Source of the DNA: G965261775 sp965261775
GTDB lineage: Bacteria > Pseudomonadota > Gammaproteobacteria > Eutrophobiales > Eutrophobiaceae
Direction: 5' to 3'
Assembly (NCBI GenBank): GCA_965261775.1
Contig: OZ253477.1
Span: 682,001-746,000, forward strand
Length of the DNA: 64,000 bases
Part shown: one piece after another, positions 42,245 through 50,597 of the stretch
Numbering within the stretch: the stretch's first letter is position 1
Layout of the letters: each line of letters opens with the position of its first letter
The notes under the pieces: model-generated
Told to the model about the DNA's origin: nothing
Databases searched by the model: none
Seen by the model: only the letters and a program-made list of their open reading frames with translations
Made by a program: the position numbers and the translations under genes

Positions 42245-43498
42245 TCATTGAAACGATTTCAGCCGGCTAATCAGTTCACGGGCGGTCTGAATCCGATCAT
42301 CCACTCTCTTCGCCAACAGACCTGCAATAATAGATTGATAATGTATTAAAGAATCCGGTAGCTTCGGGATCGGCGCGTGAATATGCTGGTAAATTAACGC
42401 CTCTGCTGTTGCTGCCCGAAAAGGTTTTTCTCCTGTTAGCAGTTCATAAAATATCACACCCAGACTATATAGATCGGCACGAGTATCAACCTCCATGCCT
42501 TCGCCTTGTTCGGGGCTCATATAAAATGGGGTGCCCAGTATCTGTCCAAGTGTCGTCATCGCTTCGGATATACCACCTATGCTTTTAGAAATGCCAAAGT
42601 CAACCAATGCCAGACTGTCATCGCCCCGAAACATAATATTGGCCGGCTTCAAATCTCGATGGACTATATTGACGGCATGAATTTGTTCCAGACCATGTGC
42701 AATATGTATCACATAATTAAGCACTGTCTCAGGATCCAAATTCATTTCGCACCGTTGTTTAAGATCTCCTCGAGCAAAAAACTCCATGACGATATAGCCA
42801 TATTCTTTGGTGCGCCCATGTTCATATATTTTAGCGACATATGGAGAATTTAAATCCGCAATCAATGTCGCTTCCTGAATAAAGCGTTGTAACAATCTCG
42901 GGGCACGTGTACGAGTAAGGTCAAGTATCTTTAATACGACGGTCAAATTGTCTTGAATCCTTTCGGCCAGATAGACCTTGGACATCGCTCCCTGACCAAT
43001 CATACGGACAAATTTATAACCAATATCCGCACCTGAACCCAGCAGGGTATCTTTTTTTAACGTTTTTCTGAGTATTCTGGAGGCTTCATTAATTTCATCT
43101 TGTCTTTTAGCATCTGATTGCTTTGCAAAATCATTGGTCACATCCTGTACCATTTTAACAATACGCTTCGGCGTGACGTCGGTTTTGTTAATATAATCGG
43201 CCGCCCCCAGTTTCATCGATTTAACAGCCACATACTCGTCACCCTCCGCCGTCAAAATAATTGTCGGTGGAAAATTCGGCTTGTCTCTGAACTCTTTTAA
43301 CCAGAGCAATCCATCTTCATTAGGACCCAACTTATAATCCAGCAACAAAATATCATATCTGGACCAGTCATAATTCTCCGGCGGCTTGCCCAGAGCATCA
43401 AAATCATATTCAATGAACTCGACATCTTCCATCCCGCTCAAATACAGTCTGCATAAGGCCCTGAAGTCGTTGGAATCGTCAATAATTAATATTCTCAT
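42245..43498 (-). CDS. Response regulator receiver domain fused to a Hanks-type Ser/Thr protein kinase
   Basis: Residues 1-125 are a receiver domain (ILIIDDSNDFRALCRLYL; phospho-acceptor D54 in LLLDYKLG; ILTAEGDEYVAVKSMKLGAA). Residues about 165-415 are a Ser/Thr kinase (IGQGAMSKVYLAERIQDNLT with VVLKILD lysine, HRDLKPANIMF, VDFGISKS, GTPFYMSPEQGEGMEVDTRA, DLYSLGVIFYELLTGEKPF). It lacks a membrane segment and should be cytoplasmic. The fusion would let a histidine kinase input control Ser/Thr phosphorylation. It is convergent with the TonB operon, 3 bp from the TPR gene end. The PP2C-FGE protein is the only Ser/Thr phosphatase in view. Confidence 0.92.
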   Translation of the reverse strand: MRILIIDDSNDFRALCRLYLSGMEDVEFIEYDFDALGKPPENYDWSRYDILLLDYKLGPNEDGLLWLKEFRDKPNFPPTIILTAEGDEYVAVKSMKLGAADYINKTDVTPKRIVKMVQDVTNDFAKQSDAKRQDEINEASRILRKTLKKDTLLGSGADIGYKFVRMIGQGAMSKVYLAERIQDNLTVVLKILDLTRTRAPRLLQRFIQEATLIADLNSPYVAKIYEHGRTKEYGYIVMEFFARGDLKQRCEMNLDPETVLNYVIHIAHGLEQIHAVNIVHRDLKPANIMFRGDDSLALVDFGISKSIGGISEAMTTLGQILGTPFYMSPEQGEGMEVDTRADLYSLGVIFYELLTGEKPFRAATAEALIYQHIHAPIPKLPDSLIHYQSIIAGLLAKRVDDRIQTARELISRLKSFQ

Positions 43499-43701
43499 AA
43501 CGCTTTATGCCAGTTTGCTGCTCTCCTTTTGATAAAAAGTCCATTAATAAAAACTTTCGGAATATTTAATTCAGCGTTACCAAAGCTCAAAAAATACGGA
43601 CCTTTATTTGTCCATCCGCAATCCTTGATAGAAAAACATCAAAACGATACATATCTGATATTATATAATTCAAAAATCCATCTTAACTATTTTTACCGGA
43701 A

Positions 43702-44631
43702 GTGCATACTTTACCCGACATTCTATTACTTTTTGTACTGTTTCTGTGTTCTTTAGCGGTAAAAACAGCGCATGCCATCCCTGCCTGCGATGAATTTTTA
43801 ACCTATAACAACGTTGAAAATCTTAAAAAACCCGATATCCCTTTTAAAAAGGGTCTGCTCTGGAAGATAGCGAAAAATGATAAGATTAATTATCTTTACG
43901 GCACGATTCATTCGCAGGATTATGCTGTCAGTCAACTTCCTGCTCCGGTAAAAATTGCACTGGGCCAGAGCAAATTATTATTGATAGAGACCATCCCGGA
44001 CCAGGCTGCCAGCGATACCTTCGCCGACATGATCTATTTTCAGGATACACAACAACTCGAACAATTTCTTGAACCCGAATTTATACAAAAATTAGCAGAT
44101 ATCATAGTCAATTATGGTGTTGCCAAAGAGCGGGTTAACAACCTCAAACCCTGGTCCGCTTTCAGTTTAATCGGAAGACCGCGACCGGGATATGCGCCGA
44201 CGCTGGAAAGCGAGCTGTTAAAATTCGCCCGGCAGCACACGCTTGAAACACAGTCACTGGAAAGTATGGGGGAAATTTTATCCATGCTGGACACATTATC
44301 TATGCATGATCAAATCACAATCCTCAAAGATACGATATGTAATCACACCAATATTATTCTGTCTACGAAAACACTCATTGATCTTTATCTAGACAGGGAT
44401 TTGGCCGGCATAGTCGCGTTTAATTGGCAACCGCATCATGATGAACAGGTTTTTGAACGCTTGATGCAAAATATCCTGTATGAACGCAACGAACGAATGT
44501 TACGGCGAATCATCCATGCGTTTGAGAAAGGGGACGTCTTTGTCGCCGTAGGTGCCCTGCATCTTGCGGAAGAAAAAGGCCTGCTTAATCAATTAGCAAA
44601 ACTAGACTATAAAGTATCTGCTATTTATTAG
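43702..44631 (+). CDS. TraB/GumN family protein, exported
   Basis: A GTG start is followed by a signal peptide (LLLFVLFLCSLAVKTAHA). The GumN/TraB (Tiki-like) core follows: LLWKIAKNDKINYLYGTIHS, LLIETIPDQAASDTFADMIY, LETQSLESMGEILSML and the terminal VFVAVGALHLAEEKGLLNQL. The GTIHS and GALHL His residues are the conserved metal-site-type positions. A protease role has been proposed for the family but is unproven in bacteria. The 200-bp region before it is AT-rich with no visible gene. Confidence 0.85.
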   Translation: MHTLPDILLLFVLFLCSLAVKTAHAIPACDEFLTYNNVENLKKPDIPFKKGLLWKIAKNDKINYLYGTIHSQDYAVSQLPAPVKIALGQSKLLLIETIPDQAASDTFADMIYFQDTQQLEQFLEPEFIQKLADIIVNYGVAKERVNNLKPWSAFSLIGRPRPGYAPTLESELLKFARQHTLETQSLESMGEILSMLDTLSMHDQITILKDTICNHTNIILSTKTLIDLYLDRDLAGIVAFNWQPHHDEQVFERLMQNILYERNERMLRRIIHAFEKGDVFVAVGALHLAEEKGLLNQLAKLDYKVSAIY

Positions 44632-44640
44632 CCTGTTCAC

Positions 44641-44886
44641 TCATTTCTGATATTTATTCTTCCATTCCAAATAAGGCATACCGTAAATAATCTCTCTGGC
44701 CCCCTCGTAGTCTATTTCCACACCTTTATCTTCCGCCGCTGCCTTATACCATTTAGACAGGCAATTCCGGCAAAACCCGGACACATTCATCAGGTCAATA
44801 TTCTGCACCTCGGTATGCTTTCGCAGATGCTCAAGCAATTTCCTGAAGGCGGCAGCCTCCAGCTGAGTTTGCGTATCGCTGTCCAT
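44641..44886 (-). CDS. DUF1244 family protein
   Basis: The protein (MDSDTQTQLEAAAFRKLLEH, then QNIDLMNVSGFCRNCLSKWY, EGAREIIYGMPYLEWKNKY) matches the short DUF1244 family of proteobacteria, with the conserved FCRNCLSKW pair of cysteines and GMPY-EWK end. Function unknown. The start at 44886 is chosen because the conserved part begins there; the longer frame adds 32 unrelated residues. Confidence 0.9.
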   Translation of the reverse strand: MDSDTQTQLEAAAFRKLLEHLRKHTEVQNIDLMNVSGFCRNCLSKWYKAAAEDKGVEIDYEGAREIIYGMPYLEWKNKYQK

Positions 44887-45005
44887 CACTACCTCCACAT
44901 TGAATTTTCCAAAAAAACGTTTCCGCGCTATTATAACAGACCGGCATGAAAACCCGCTGATACAGTGATGCTCTTTCACCACTACACCAGAGAAACAAAA
45001 AAATA

Positions 45006-46325
45006 ATGTCCCCCAGCCATCTCTTACACCATGTCGTCATTATCGGTGGCGGCGCCGGCGGACTTGAACTGGCCGTCAAACTGGGAAACAAATTTGGCAA
45101 GCGCAATAAGGCCCGAATTACGCTGGTTGACCGCACGCTGACACATTTATGGAAACCGCTGCTGCACGAGGTGGCCGCTGGCACGTTGAATTCTTACGAG
45201 GATGAATTCAGCTATCTCGCCCTGGCACATAAAAATCACTTCACTTTTTGTTACGGGAAAATGGATATCCTGGACCGCGCCCAGCAGAAGATCAGCGTGG
45301 CGCCTATGTCGGATGATAATAAAGAAGATATCCCTCGGCAAACCTTGACATACGATACCCTGATCTTCGCTGTCGGCAGTCAGACAAACGACTTCGGGAT
45401 CAAAGGAGTCAAAAAACATTGTATGTTCCTGGATAATCGGGTTCAGGCCGATGCCTTTCACCAATACTTTCTGAGAAACGCCTATACAGTACACGCACAG
45501 CCCACGCCCCTGCGCGAAGGCCAGTTTAAAATTGCGATCTCCGGCGGCGGAGCAACGGGCGTTGAACTGGCCGCCGAACTGCATGAGGCTGCCGGCCATC
45601 TGTTTGAATTTGGTCTGCACAGACTGCCTGAAATGAAGATCACCCTCATTGAAGCCGCCGACAGACTATTACCCCAACTGTCGCCCGACCTTTCAGAAAG
45701 AACCGCCCACACACTGGCCGGAATAAATATTGAGGTCCTGTGCGGACATCGCATCATTGAGGCGACGGCGACGGATTTCATCACCGATAAAGGCCAACAT
45801 GTCCCCGCTGAAATAAAAGTCTGGACCGCTGGCATCAAAGCGCCGGATTTCTTAGCGGATATGGACGGTCTGGAAACCAACCACATCAATCAACTAGCGG
45901 TGCACGAAACATTACAGACTACGCGGGATAGCAATATCTTCGCTTTCGGTGATTGTGCAGCCTGCCCAATACCAGGTACGGATAAAATGACGCCACCCCG
46001 GGCACAGGCGGCGCATCAGCAGGCGAATATACTGGTCACCACTGTCAATAATCGCCTGAAACACGCCCCCCTGCCGAACTACCGCTATACCGACTACGGC
46101 TCTCTGATCAACCTGAGCCGTTACTCGGCTATTGGCAATATCATGGGTAATCTGTTCGGCAAAAAATTTGGCAGTATCATGTTTGAAGGTCTACTAGCGC
46201 GCATCTTTTATCTTTCCCTGTATAAAATGCACCAGCTTGTCATTCAGGGATTTTTGCCTGTTGTATTAACAACTCTCGCCAACTTTCTGAGCAAAAAAAC
46301 CAAACCCAGGATGAAGTTGCATTGA
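45006..46325 (+). CDS. ndh: Type II NADH dehydrogenase (NDH-2)
   Basis: This is a peripheral membrane flavoprotein passing electrons from NADH to quinone without pumping protons. It has the FAD-binding VVIIGGGAGGLELAVKLGNK, the NAD-binding IAISGGGATGVELAAELHEA, the quinone-side HLWKPLLHEVAAGTLNSYED, VWTAGIKAPDFLADMDGLET and FAFGDCAACPIPG. The C-terminal basic and hydrophobic tail (MHQLVIQGFLPVVLTTLANF, then KKTKPRMK) would anchor it to the membrane. Length (439 aa) is normal. Confidence 0.93.
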   Translation: MSPSHLLHHVVIIGGGAGGLELAVKLGNKFGKRNKARITLVDRTLTHLWKPLLHEVAAGTLNSYEDEFSYLALAHKNHFTFCYGKMDILDRAQQKISVAPMSDDNKEDIPRQTLTYDTLIFAVGSQTNDFGIKGVKKHCMFLDNRVQADAFHQYFLRNAYTVHAQPTPLREGQFKIAISGGGATGVELAAELHEAAGHLFEFGLHRLPEMKITLIEAADRLLPQLSPDLSERTAHTLAGINIEVLCGHRIIEATATDFITDKGQHVPAEIKVWTAGIKAPDFLADMDGLETNHINQLAVHETLQTTRDSNIFAFGDCAACPIPGTDKMTPPRAQAAHQQANILVTTVNNRLKHAPLPNYRYTDYGSLINLSRYSAIGNIMGNLFGKKFGSIMFEGLLARIFYLSLYKMHQLVIQGFLPVVLTTLANFLSKKTKPRMKLH

Positions 46326-46520
46326 ATCAGGGAGAGGGAGGCAACTTTGCCCATACCGTAAATCTTTTTGACACTGAGCAGATATACATTCACCTTTTAT
46401 GTGCTTCCCCCATACTCGCTCAATCGCAGTAAATATTTCAGACTTGCGCTCAACCGGGGACGCAAACAAAAATAACAGCATCAATAAAATTCGCGTGGTT
46501 TCACTTTGACAATTCTACTT

Positions 46521-47957
46521 TTACAAATTGTACTTTTTGATCCGATAACGCAAAGCCATTCGGGTAATGCCCAATTCTCTGGCCGCCTTTGAAACATTAT
46601 GACTGGTGCGTTCCAACGCCTGCCTAATCAGCCGCAGTTCCGCCCCGTTCAATGTTAGATCATCCTGCGTCGATGCTGCCATCGGTACAGCCGGTTTTGC
46701 CCCCGAGCCTTCATCTGGTTTTGTTTCATTTTTTTTATCCAACCCCAGACGCTCAACATCTAATACGCCGCCGCTTAATAACAGCGCACGTTCAATGACA
46801 TGTTTCAGTTCCCGCACATTCCCCGGCCAGGGGTATTCCAATAGAGCATCCGCCACATCATCGGAAATGCCTTTGAATTGCAAACTGTATCTTCGCGAAG
46901 TTTGCACAGCAAAGTGCTCGGCAAGCAACAAAATATCCTGATGACGACTGCGTAAAACCGGCACTGATAAAGACATCACATTAAGTCGGTAATATAAATC
47001 CGAACGAAATTCGCCTTTTTCCGCCAGCACTTCAATATTGCGATTCGTCGCAGCGATGATCCAGGCGGGGACCGGGCGTTCGCAGTTCGTGCCGACACGT
47101 CTCAGGGTACGCCTTTCCAGAACGGCCAATAATTTGGATTGCAGCGTTAACGGCAACTCGCCTACTTCATCCAGAAACAATACGCCGTCCTCCGCCGCTT
47201 CAATCAAACCCGTACGCGTTACATGCGCATTAGTGAACGCCCCTTTCTCATGGCCAAACAATTCCGATTCGATTAATTCCTTCGGTAACGAAGCACAATC
47301 GACATGGACAAACGGCTTTTGACTGCGGGCGCTATCGGCATGTAGCAGCCGTGCTACAAGATCTTTGCCTACACCGGTCTCACCCAGGATCAATACTGTC
47401 GGTGGAATAACCGATTCCGTCTGCACCAACACCGATATACGCCTGATCTGCTCCATCAATGCCTTGATCTGCGGACATTCTCCCAGAAATTCAACTGTTT
47501 CAGCCGCATGCCGTTCACGCTTTACCGAATAGGCCAATTTCTGCGAGAGTTCATTTTTATCCAGCACCTTCTTGATATTGATTAGCAATTCACCAAGGTC
47601 AACGGGCTTTTTCAGATAATCTGAAGCTCCTAGTTTCATAGCTGAGACGGCGTCCTCCAGTTCACCGTAAGCGGACATAACAAGCACGGCCATATTCGGC
47701 ATGGTATTTTTTATTTCCGAAAGTAAATCCAGACCCGAACCGTCCGGCAAACGCATATCCAGCAAAATCAAATCCGGTGGATTGACCTTGTATTGCTCCC
47801 GGGCAGAGCTGATATCCCCGACCGGATTGACCTGATAACCGGCGCGCTGGAGGTGTTTCTCCACAGCTTTGGCGAAAACCTTCTCATCTTCCACCAACAT
47901 GATTTTCTTTTCCAGCGCGGGGACTCGAACAGAATTGAACAGATTATCCGGCATCAT
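46521..47957 (-). CDS. NtrC-family sigma-54-dependent response regulator
   Basis: It activates sigma-54 promoters after phosphorylation by the partner kinase. The receiver domain (residues 18-130) has phospho-acceptor D67 in LILLDMRLPDGSG. The AAA+ domain shows Walker A GETGVGKD (192-199), ESELFGHEKGAFTNAHVT, LFLDEVGELP, RRVGTNCERPVPAWIIAATN. The sigma-54 contact loop is GAFTNA rather than GAFTGA (239-244; nucleotides 47226-47243). A Fis-type HTH ends the protein (LERTSHNVSKAARELGITRM, ALRYRIKKYNL). It overlaps the kinase gene by 14 bp. The sigma-54 promoter of pqqA lies just beyond the kinase gene, making pqqA a candidate target. Confidence 0.93.
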   Translation of the reverse strand: MMPDNLFNSVRVPALEKKIMLVEDEKVFAKAVEKHLQRAGYQVNPVGDISSAREQYKVNPPDLILLDMRLPDGSGLDLLSEIKNTMPNMAVLVMSAYGELEDAVSAMKLGASDYLKKPVDLGELLINIKKVLDKNELSQKLAYSVKRERHAAETVEFLGECPQIKALMEQIRRISVLVQTESVIPPTVLILGETGVGKDLVARLLHADSARSQKPFVHVDCASLPKELIESELFGHEKGAFTNAHVTRTGLIEAAEDGVLFLDEVGELPLTLQSKLLAVLERRTLRRVGTNCERPVPAWIIAATNRNIEVLAEKGEFRSDLYYRLNVMSLSVPVLRSRHQDILLLAEHFAVQTSRRYSLQFKGISDDVADALLEYPWPGNVRELKHVIERALLLSGGVLDVERLGLDKKNETKPDEGSGAKPAVPMAASTQDDLTLNGAELRLIRQALERTSHNVSKAARELGITRMALRYRIKKYNL

Positions 47958-49425
47958 TTGTCCCCGTTTTTATTCTGTGAAGGGGAGCGGCGATGACCAC
48001 CTCTGTGCCTACGTCCTTAATCACATTGAAAGTCAGATTCCAGCCATGTGCCTGGCAAATTTTGTAGGCAATCTGTATACCCAGACCAGTGCCAAAGCGT
48101 TTGGTGGAAGGCCCTGGTTCCAAACCACGAGGCTTGGGTTCAAAAGGTAAACCGGGGCCATTATCCAGTATCCTGATTTCAATATAATCTTCCGGGGCCG
48201 TCAGGGTAATTCTGATGACGCCGGACGCTGGAGAGGCGTCAATGGCATTGGCAAATAAGGCATAAAATGCCTGCTCCATCAAATCCGGATCGACGCTGAG
48301 CAACGGACCTATCCCCCAGTTTTGTTTGATGATATTAATCTTTTTCTCGGCAATCCTGTTCGCCAGTAAGCCCAACGCCGCATCCACCAAGGGCTCCGGC
48401 ACGCTGTCTTTTAAGTCAGGTTTTAACGGGTGCAGATAGGACACCAGCGAATTCACCCATCGTCCAAGACGATCAATGGTCTCAATAATAGCCTGTTTCA
48501 ATTCATTTATTTCGTCCCTGCTTTCAGTCTGCTCCAGCAGTTGCGCGGTGGCGCGAATGCTGGCCAACGGATTACGAATATTGTGCGCCACGACCGGAAC
48601 CAGAGACCCGAGTGCAGCCTGCCGCTCATTCTCCAGCAGGGACTCCCGACTGTTTACGAGTTCCACAGCCATTTTATTGATAGCGCTGGCCAGTTCGGAA
48701 ACCTCCTGAACGCCCTTTTCTTCAATATGGTGCTCCAGTTTTCCCCGGCTGATCCTGCCCGCACCTTGCATGATATTGGCTATCGGTTTAATAAACGCAA
48801 CCCGCATCACATGACGTGTGTAGAGAACGATCAGCAAAACGATAATGAGTGGAACGGAAATTATGAACGGCGCAAAACGCGCCCATAACGCCACTGTCCT
48901 CTCCAACTGTTTATGCTGCCCGGAAAGTATTTCTTTAAACCCAGTATAACGATTTTCAAAATTACCCACCATCCGTTGTGCAAACTGCGGGTTCAGCAAC
49001 TGCACGCGAGCCAGTTTGTTAGCAATGTAAGGATCATTGAAAATATTATTCATATCACGCTGTATCTTCCGGTAGGAAAGATTGAGTTCCTGAATGGCAA
49101 TATCCTCTTCTCTGGAGCTTGAACGCCGCCTCAATTCATTAAATCGCTCCGAAATACTTCTGGAATACTTGGGATAGACATCCAGAGCATGCGGATCCTC
49201 CAAAACCCTGGCCCGAATCATTTCCTGGATTTGTGCGTACAATTCCCCGCGGATCTGCTCGGTAAAATAAAACATCGCGTTGATGCGAACGGATTCAATC
49301 GAATTCCGCTGCCAAAAATAGGCGGACAAGCCACCGATTAATCCGGTCACCATCACCAAAAATAAAATCGCCACCTCATGGCGAAAGATGATTTCTTTCA
49401 AAGATCGGGTAGATTTCGATGACAT
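47944..49425 (-). CDS. Membrane sensor histidine kinase (NtrB-like group), partner of the NtrC-family regulator
   Basis: Two membrane helices (VAILFLVMVTGLIGGLSAYF; FAPFIISVPLIIVLLIVLYT) flank a periplasmic alpha-helical sensor of about 150 residues. A HAMP linker follows (FIKPIANIMQGAGRISRGKL), then the phospho-acceptor box VVAHNIRNPLASIRATAQLL and an ATPase domain (N box in FYALFANAIDASP, G boxes in LDNGPGLPF and KRFGTGLGIQIA). I start at ATG 49425 (MSSKSTRSLKEIIF), since the 27 codons upstream are unlike the family and would run over the regulatory region. The signal is unknown. Confidence 0.9.
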   Translation of the reverse strand: MSSKSTRSLKEIIFRHEVAILFLVMVTGLIGGLSAYFWQRNSIESVRINAMFYFTEQIRGELYAQIQEMIRARVLEDPHALDVYPKYSRSISERFNELRRRSSSREEDIAIQELNLSYRKIQRDMNNIFNDPYIANKLARVQLLNPQFAQRMVGNFENRYTGFKEILSGQHKQLERTVALWARFAPFIISVPLIIVLLIVLYTRHVMRVAFIKPIANIMQGAGRISRGKLEHHIEEKGVQEVSELASAINKMAVELVNSRESLLENERQAALGSLVPVVAHNIRNPLASIRATAQLLEQTESRDEINELKQAIIETIDRLGRWVNSLVSYLHPLKPDLKDSVPEPLVDAALGLLANRIAEKKINIIKQNWGIGPLLSVDPDLMEQAFYALFANAIDASPASGVIRITLTAPEDYIEIRILDNGPGLPFEPKPRGLEPGPSTKRFGTGLGIQIAYKICQAHGWNLTFNVIKDVGTEVVIAAPLHRIKTGTNDAG

Positions 49426-49524
49426 ATACCAATTATATAGCCAGGATATGGTTAAAATAAACCAGATTATTGGATATCGACGACTATTTCCAATAGGGTC
49501 AGACATTTTATGAGGCTAAAAAAT

Positions 49525-49546
49525 AGCCTTAAATCTTTTTAAGGCT
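49525..49546. promoter_or_regulatory. Perfect 9-bp-arm inverted repeat, candidate enhancer site for the NtrC-type regulator
   Basis: AGCCTTAAA (49525-49533) and TTTAAGGCT (49538-49546) are exact reverse complements separated by TCTT. The centre lies about 75 bp upstream of the start point expected from the sigma-54 element. That is near the usual range for activator sites of this class. It is also between the divergent kinase and pqqA genes. Confidence 0.45.
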
Positions 49547-49582
49547 TTATTTTTACTGTATATTTTATAAAAAATGCCTTTG

Positions 49583-49599
49583 TTGGCATGAGTAATGCT
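49583..49599 (+). promoter_or_regulatory. Sigma-54 (-24/-12) promoter upstream of pqqA
   Basis: TTGGCATGAGTAATGCT matches the sigma-54 consensus with GG (49585-49586) and GC (49597-49598) at the required 10-base separation. Transcription should start near 49610, leaving a leader of about 70 bases. The leader contains the hairpin ACACAAA/TTTGTGT (49611-49627). Confidence 0.65.
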
Positions 49600-49681
49600 T
49601 TATTTTAGTTACACAAAGATTTTGTGTCCTGAATTTAATCAGGTTGTCTTTTAACAAAAACTTTATTGGAGGAAATACATC

Positions 49682-49756
49682 ATGAAATGGGAAACTCCTG
49701 AATACAGTGACATCCGCTTCGGCTTTGAAGTCACTATGTATATCAACAACAAGTAA
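49682..49756 (+). CDS. pqqA: PqqA, precursor peptide of the PQQ cofactor (orphan copy)
   Basis: A 24-codon gene beginning MKWETPEYSDIRFG and containing GFEVTMY, the hallmark of PqqA, with the Glu (16) and Tyr (20) that are cross-linked by PqqE to form pyrroloquinoline quinone. A strong ribosome site (GGAGG) lies 8 bases before the ATG, and a hairpin terminator follows 20 bases after the stop. The gene is monocistronic; none of pqqB, C, D or E is in the window. A sigma-54 promoter lies upstream, divergent from an NtrC-type two-component pair. It may be an additional pqqA supplying precursor on demand, an inference. Confidence 0.88.
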   Translation: MKWETPEYSDIRFGFEVTMYINNK

Positions 49757-49776
49757 TTGTTGAGAACTGAAATAGC

Positions 49777-49801
49777 AAAGGGGCTTAACAGCCCCTTTGT
49801 T
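49777..49801. terminator. Bidirectional terminator between pqqA and the cytochrome b561 gene
   Basis: The stem AAAGGGGC/GCCCCTTT has a six-base loop. It lies 20 bases after the pqqA stop and directly after the convergent cytochrome gene, so it can serve both. Confidence 0.75.
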
Positions 49802-50396
49802 ATTTATGCTTGAAACACCCGTTTTTTTCACTGCCATTACTCCTCTTTACCCGAACACCCTGGCCGCCAAACCACATCCTTTTAAATAGATCCGTCTCCT
49901 TTCTATTCAAATGATAGAAAACCCCCGCAAGATGCAGGACAATCAGGGCGATCAAACACCAGGCACTTGCCTGATGAATATCGGTAAATAACTGATTTAA
50001 TTCTGGCGCCTTCCAACCCCAGTGCGGTAATGGAATACCCCAGAATTTAGTTTTATAACCGCTGAATGAAGAGGAAATATAGCCTGATATCGGCTGGACA
50101 AACATCATCAAATAAAGCAAATAATGTATTGTCGCCGACAACTTCCTGGGCATAGTGCCGACATAATCCGGCAGTGGTGGCGGCTTATGTATCAGCCTCC
50201 ATACCAGTCTGATGACAGCGAGCAAGGCCAAGGTCAAACCGAGCGATTTATGCAAGCCAAAGAAATAGCTCCGTTCCTCACTGCCCTTAGGCAGATCCGC
50301 CATATAAATGCCCAGGAGAACCATCGCAATGATCAGAATGGCCATTATCCAGTGTATGACGATGGCTGCATTACTGTAATGTTTTATTTTTTCCAT
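49800..50396 (-). CDS. Cytochrome b561 family protein
   Basis: This 198-aa inner-membrane di-heme cytochrome has four helices. Candidate heme ligand His residues lie in NAAIVIHWIMAILIIAM, FFGLHKSLGLTLALLAVIR, LSATIHYLLYLMMFVQPISG and CLIALIVLHLAGVFYHLNR. Family members move electrons between quinol and periplasmic acceptors. It is convergent with pqqA and separated from the nitroreductase gene by 200 bp. The C-terminal tail is basic. Confidence 0.92.
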   Translation of the reverse strand: MEKIKHYSNAAIVIHWIMAILIIAMVLLGIYMADLPKGSEERSYFFGLHKSLGLTLALLAVIRLVWRLIHKPPPLPDYVGTMPRKLSATIHYLLYLMMFVQPISGYISSSFSGYKTKFWGIPLPHWGWKAPELNQLFTDIHQASAWCLIALIVLHLAGVFYHLNRKETDLFKRMWFGGQGVRVKRSNGSEKNGCFKHK

Positions 50397-50597
50397 AGCA
50401 GATCGTTTTCCCGCATAATTTGCGCTGTATTCCTCATCATTATACTATTATCGGTTTGAGTTTGGAGAGGGTATCAAGTCTTTTCCACCCCCCTCCTCCG
50501 CTTTTCAAGCCGTGTCAAACCGAATAATCATGAAGGATTTCGGCATCCAGGTCTGTTGGCTAAACCGATGATAAACTGTAAATAATCAAGTCTGCTT

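Noticed and set aside
46266..46484. 72-codon minus-strand frame after the NDH-2 gene
   Set aside because: It overlaps the end of ndh in antisense and lacks conserved features.
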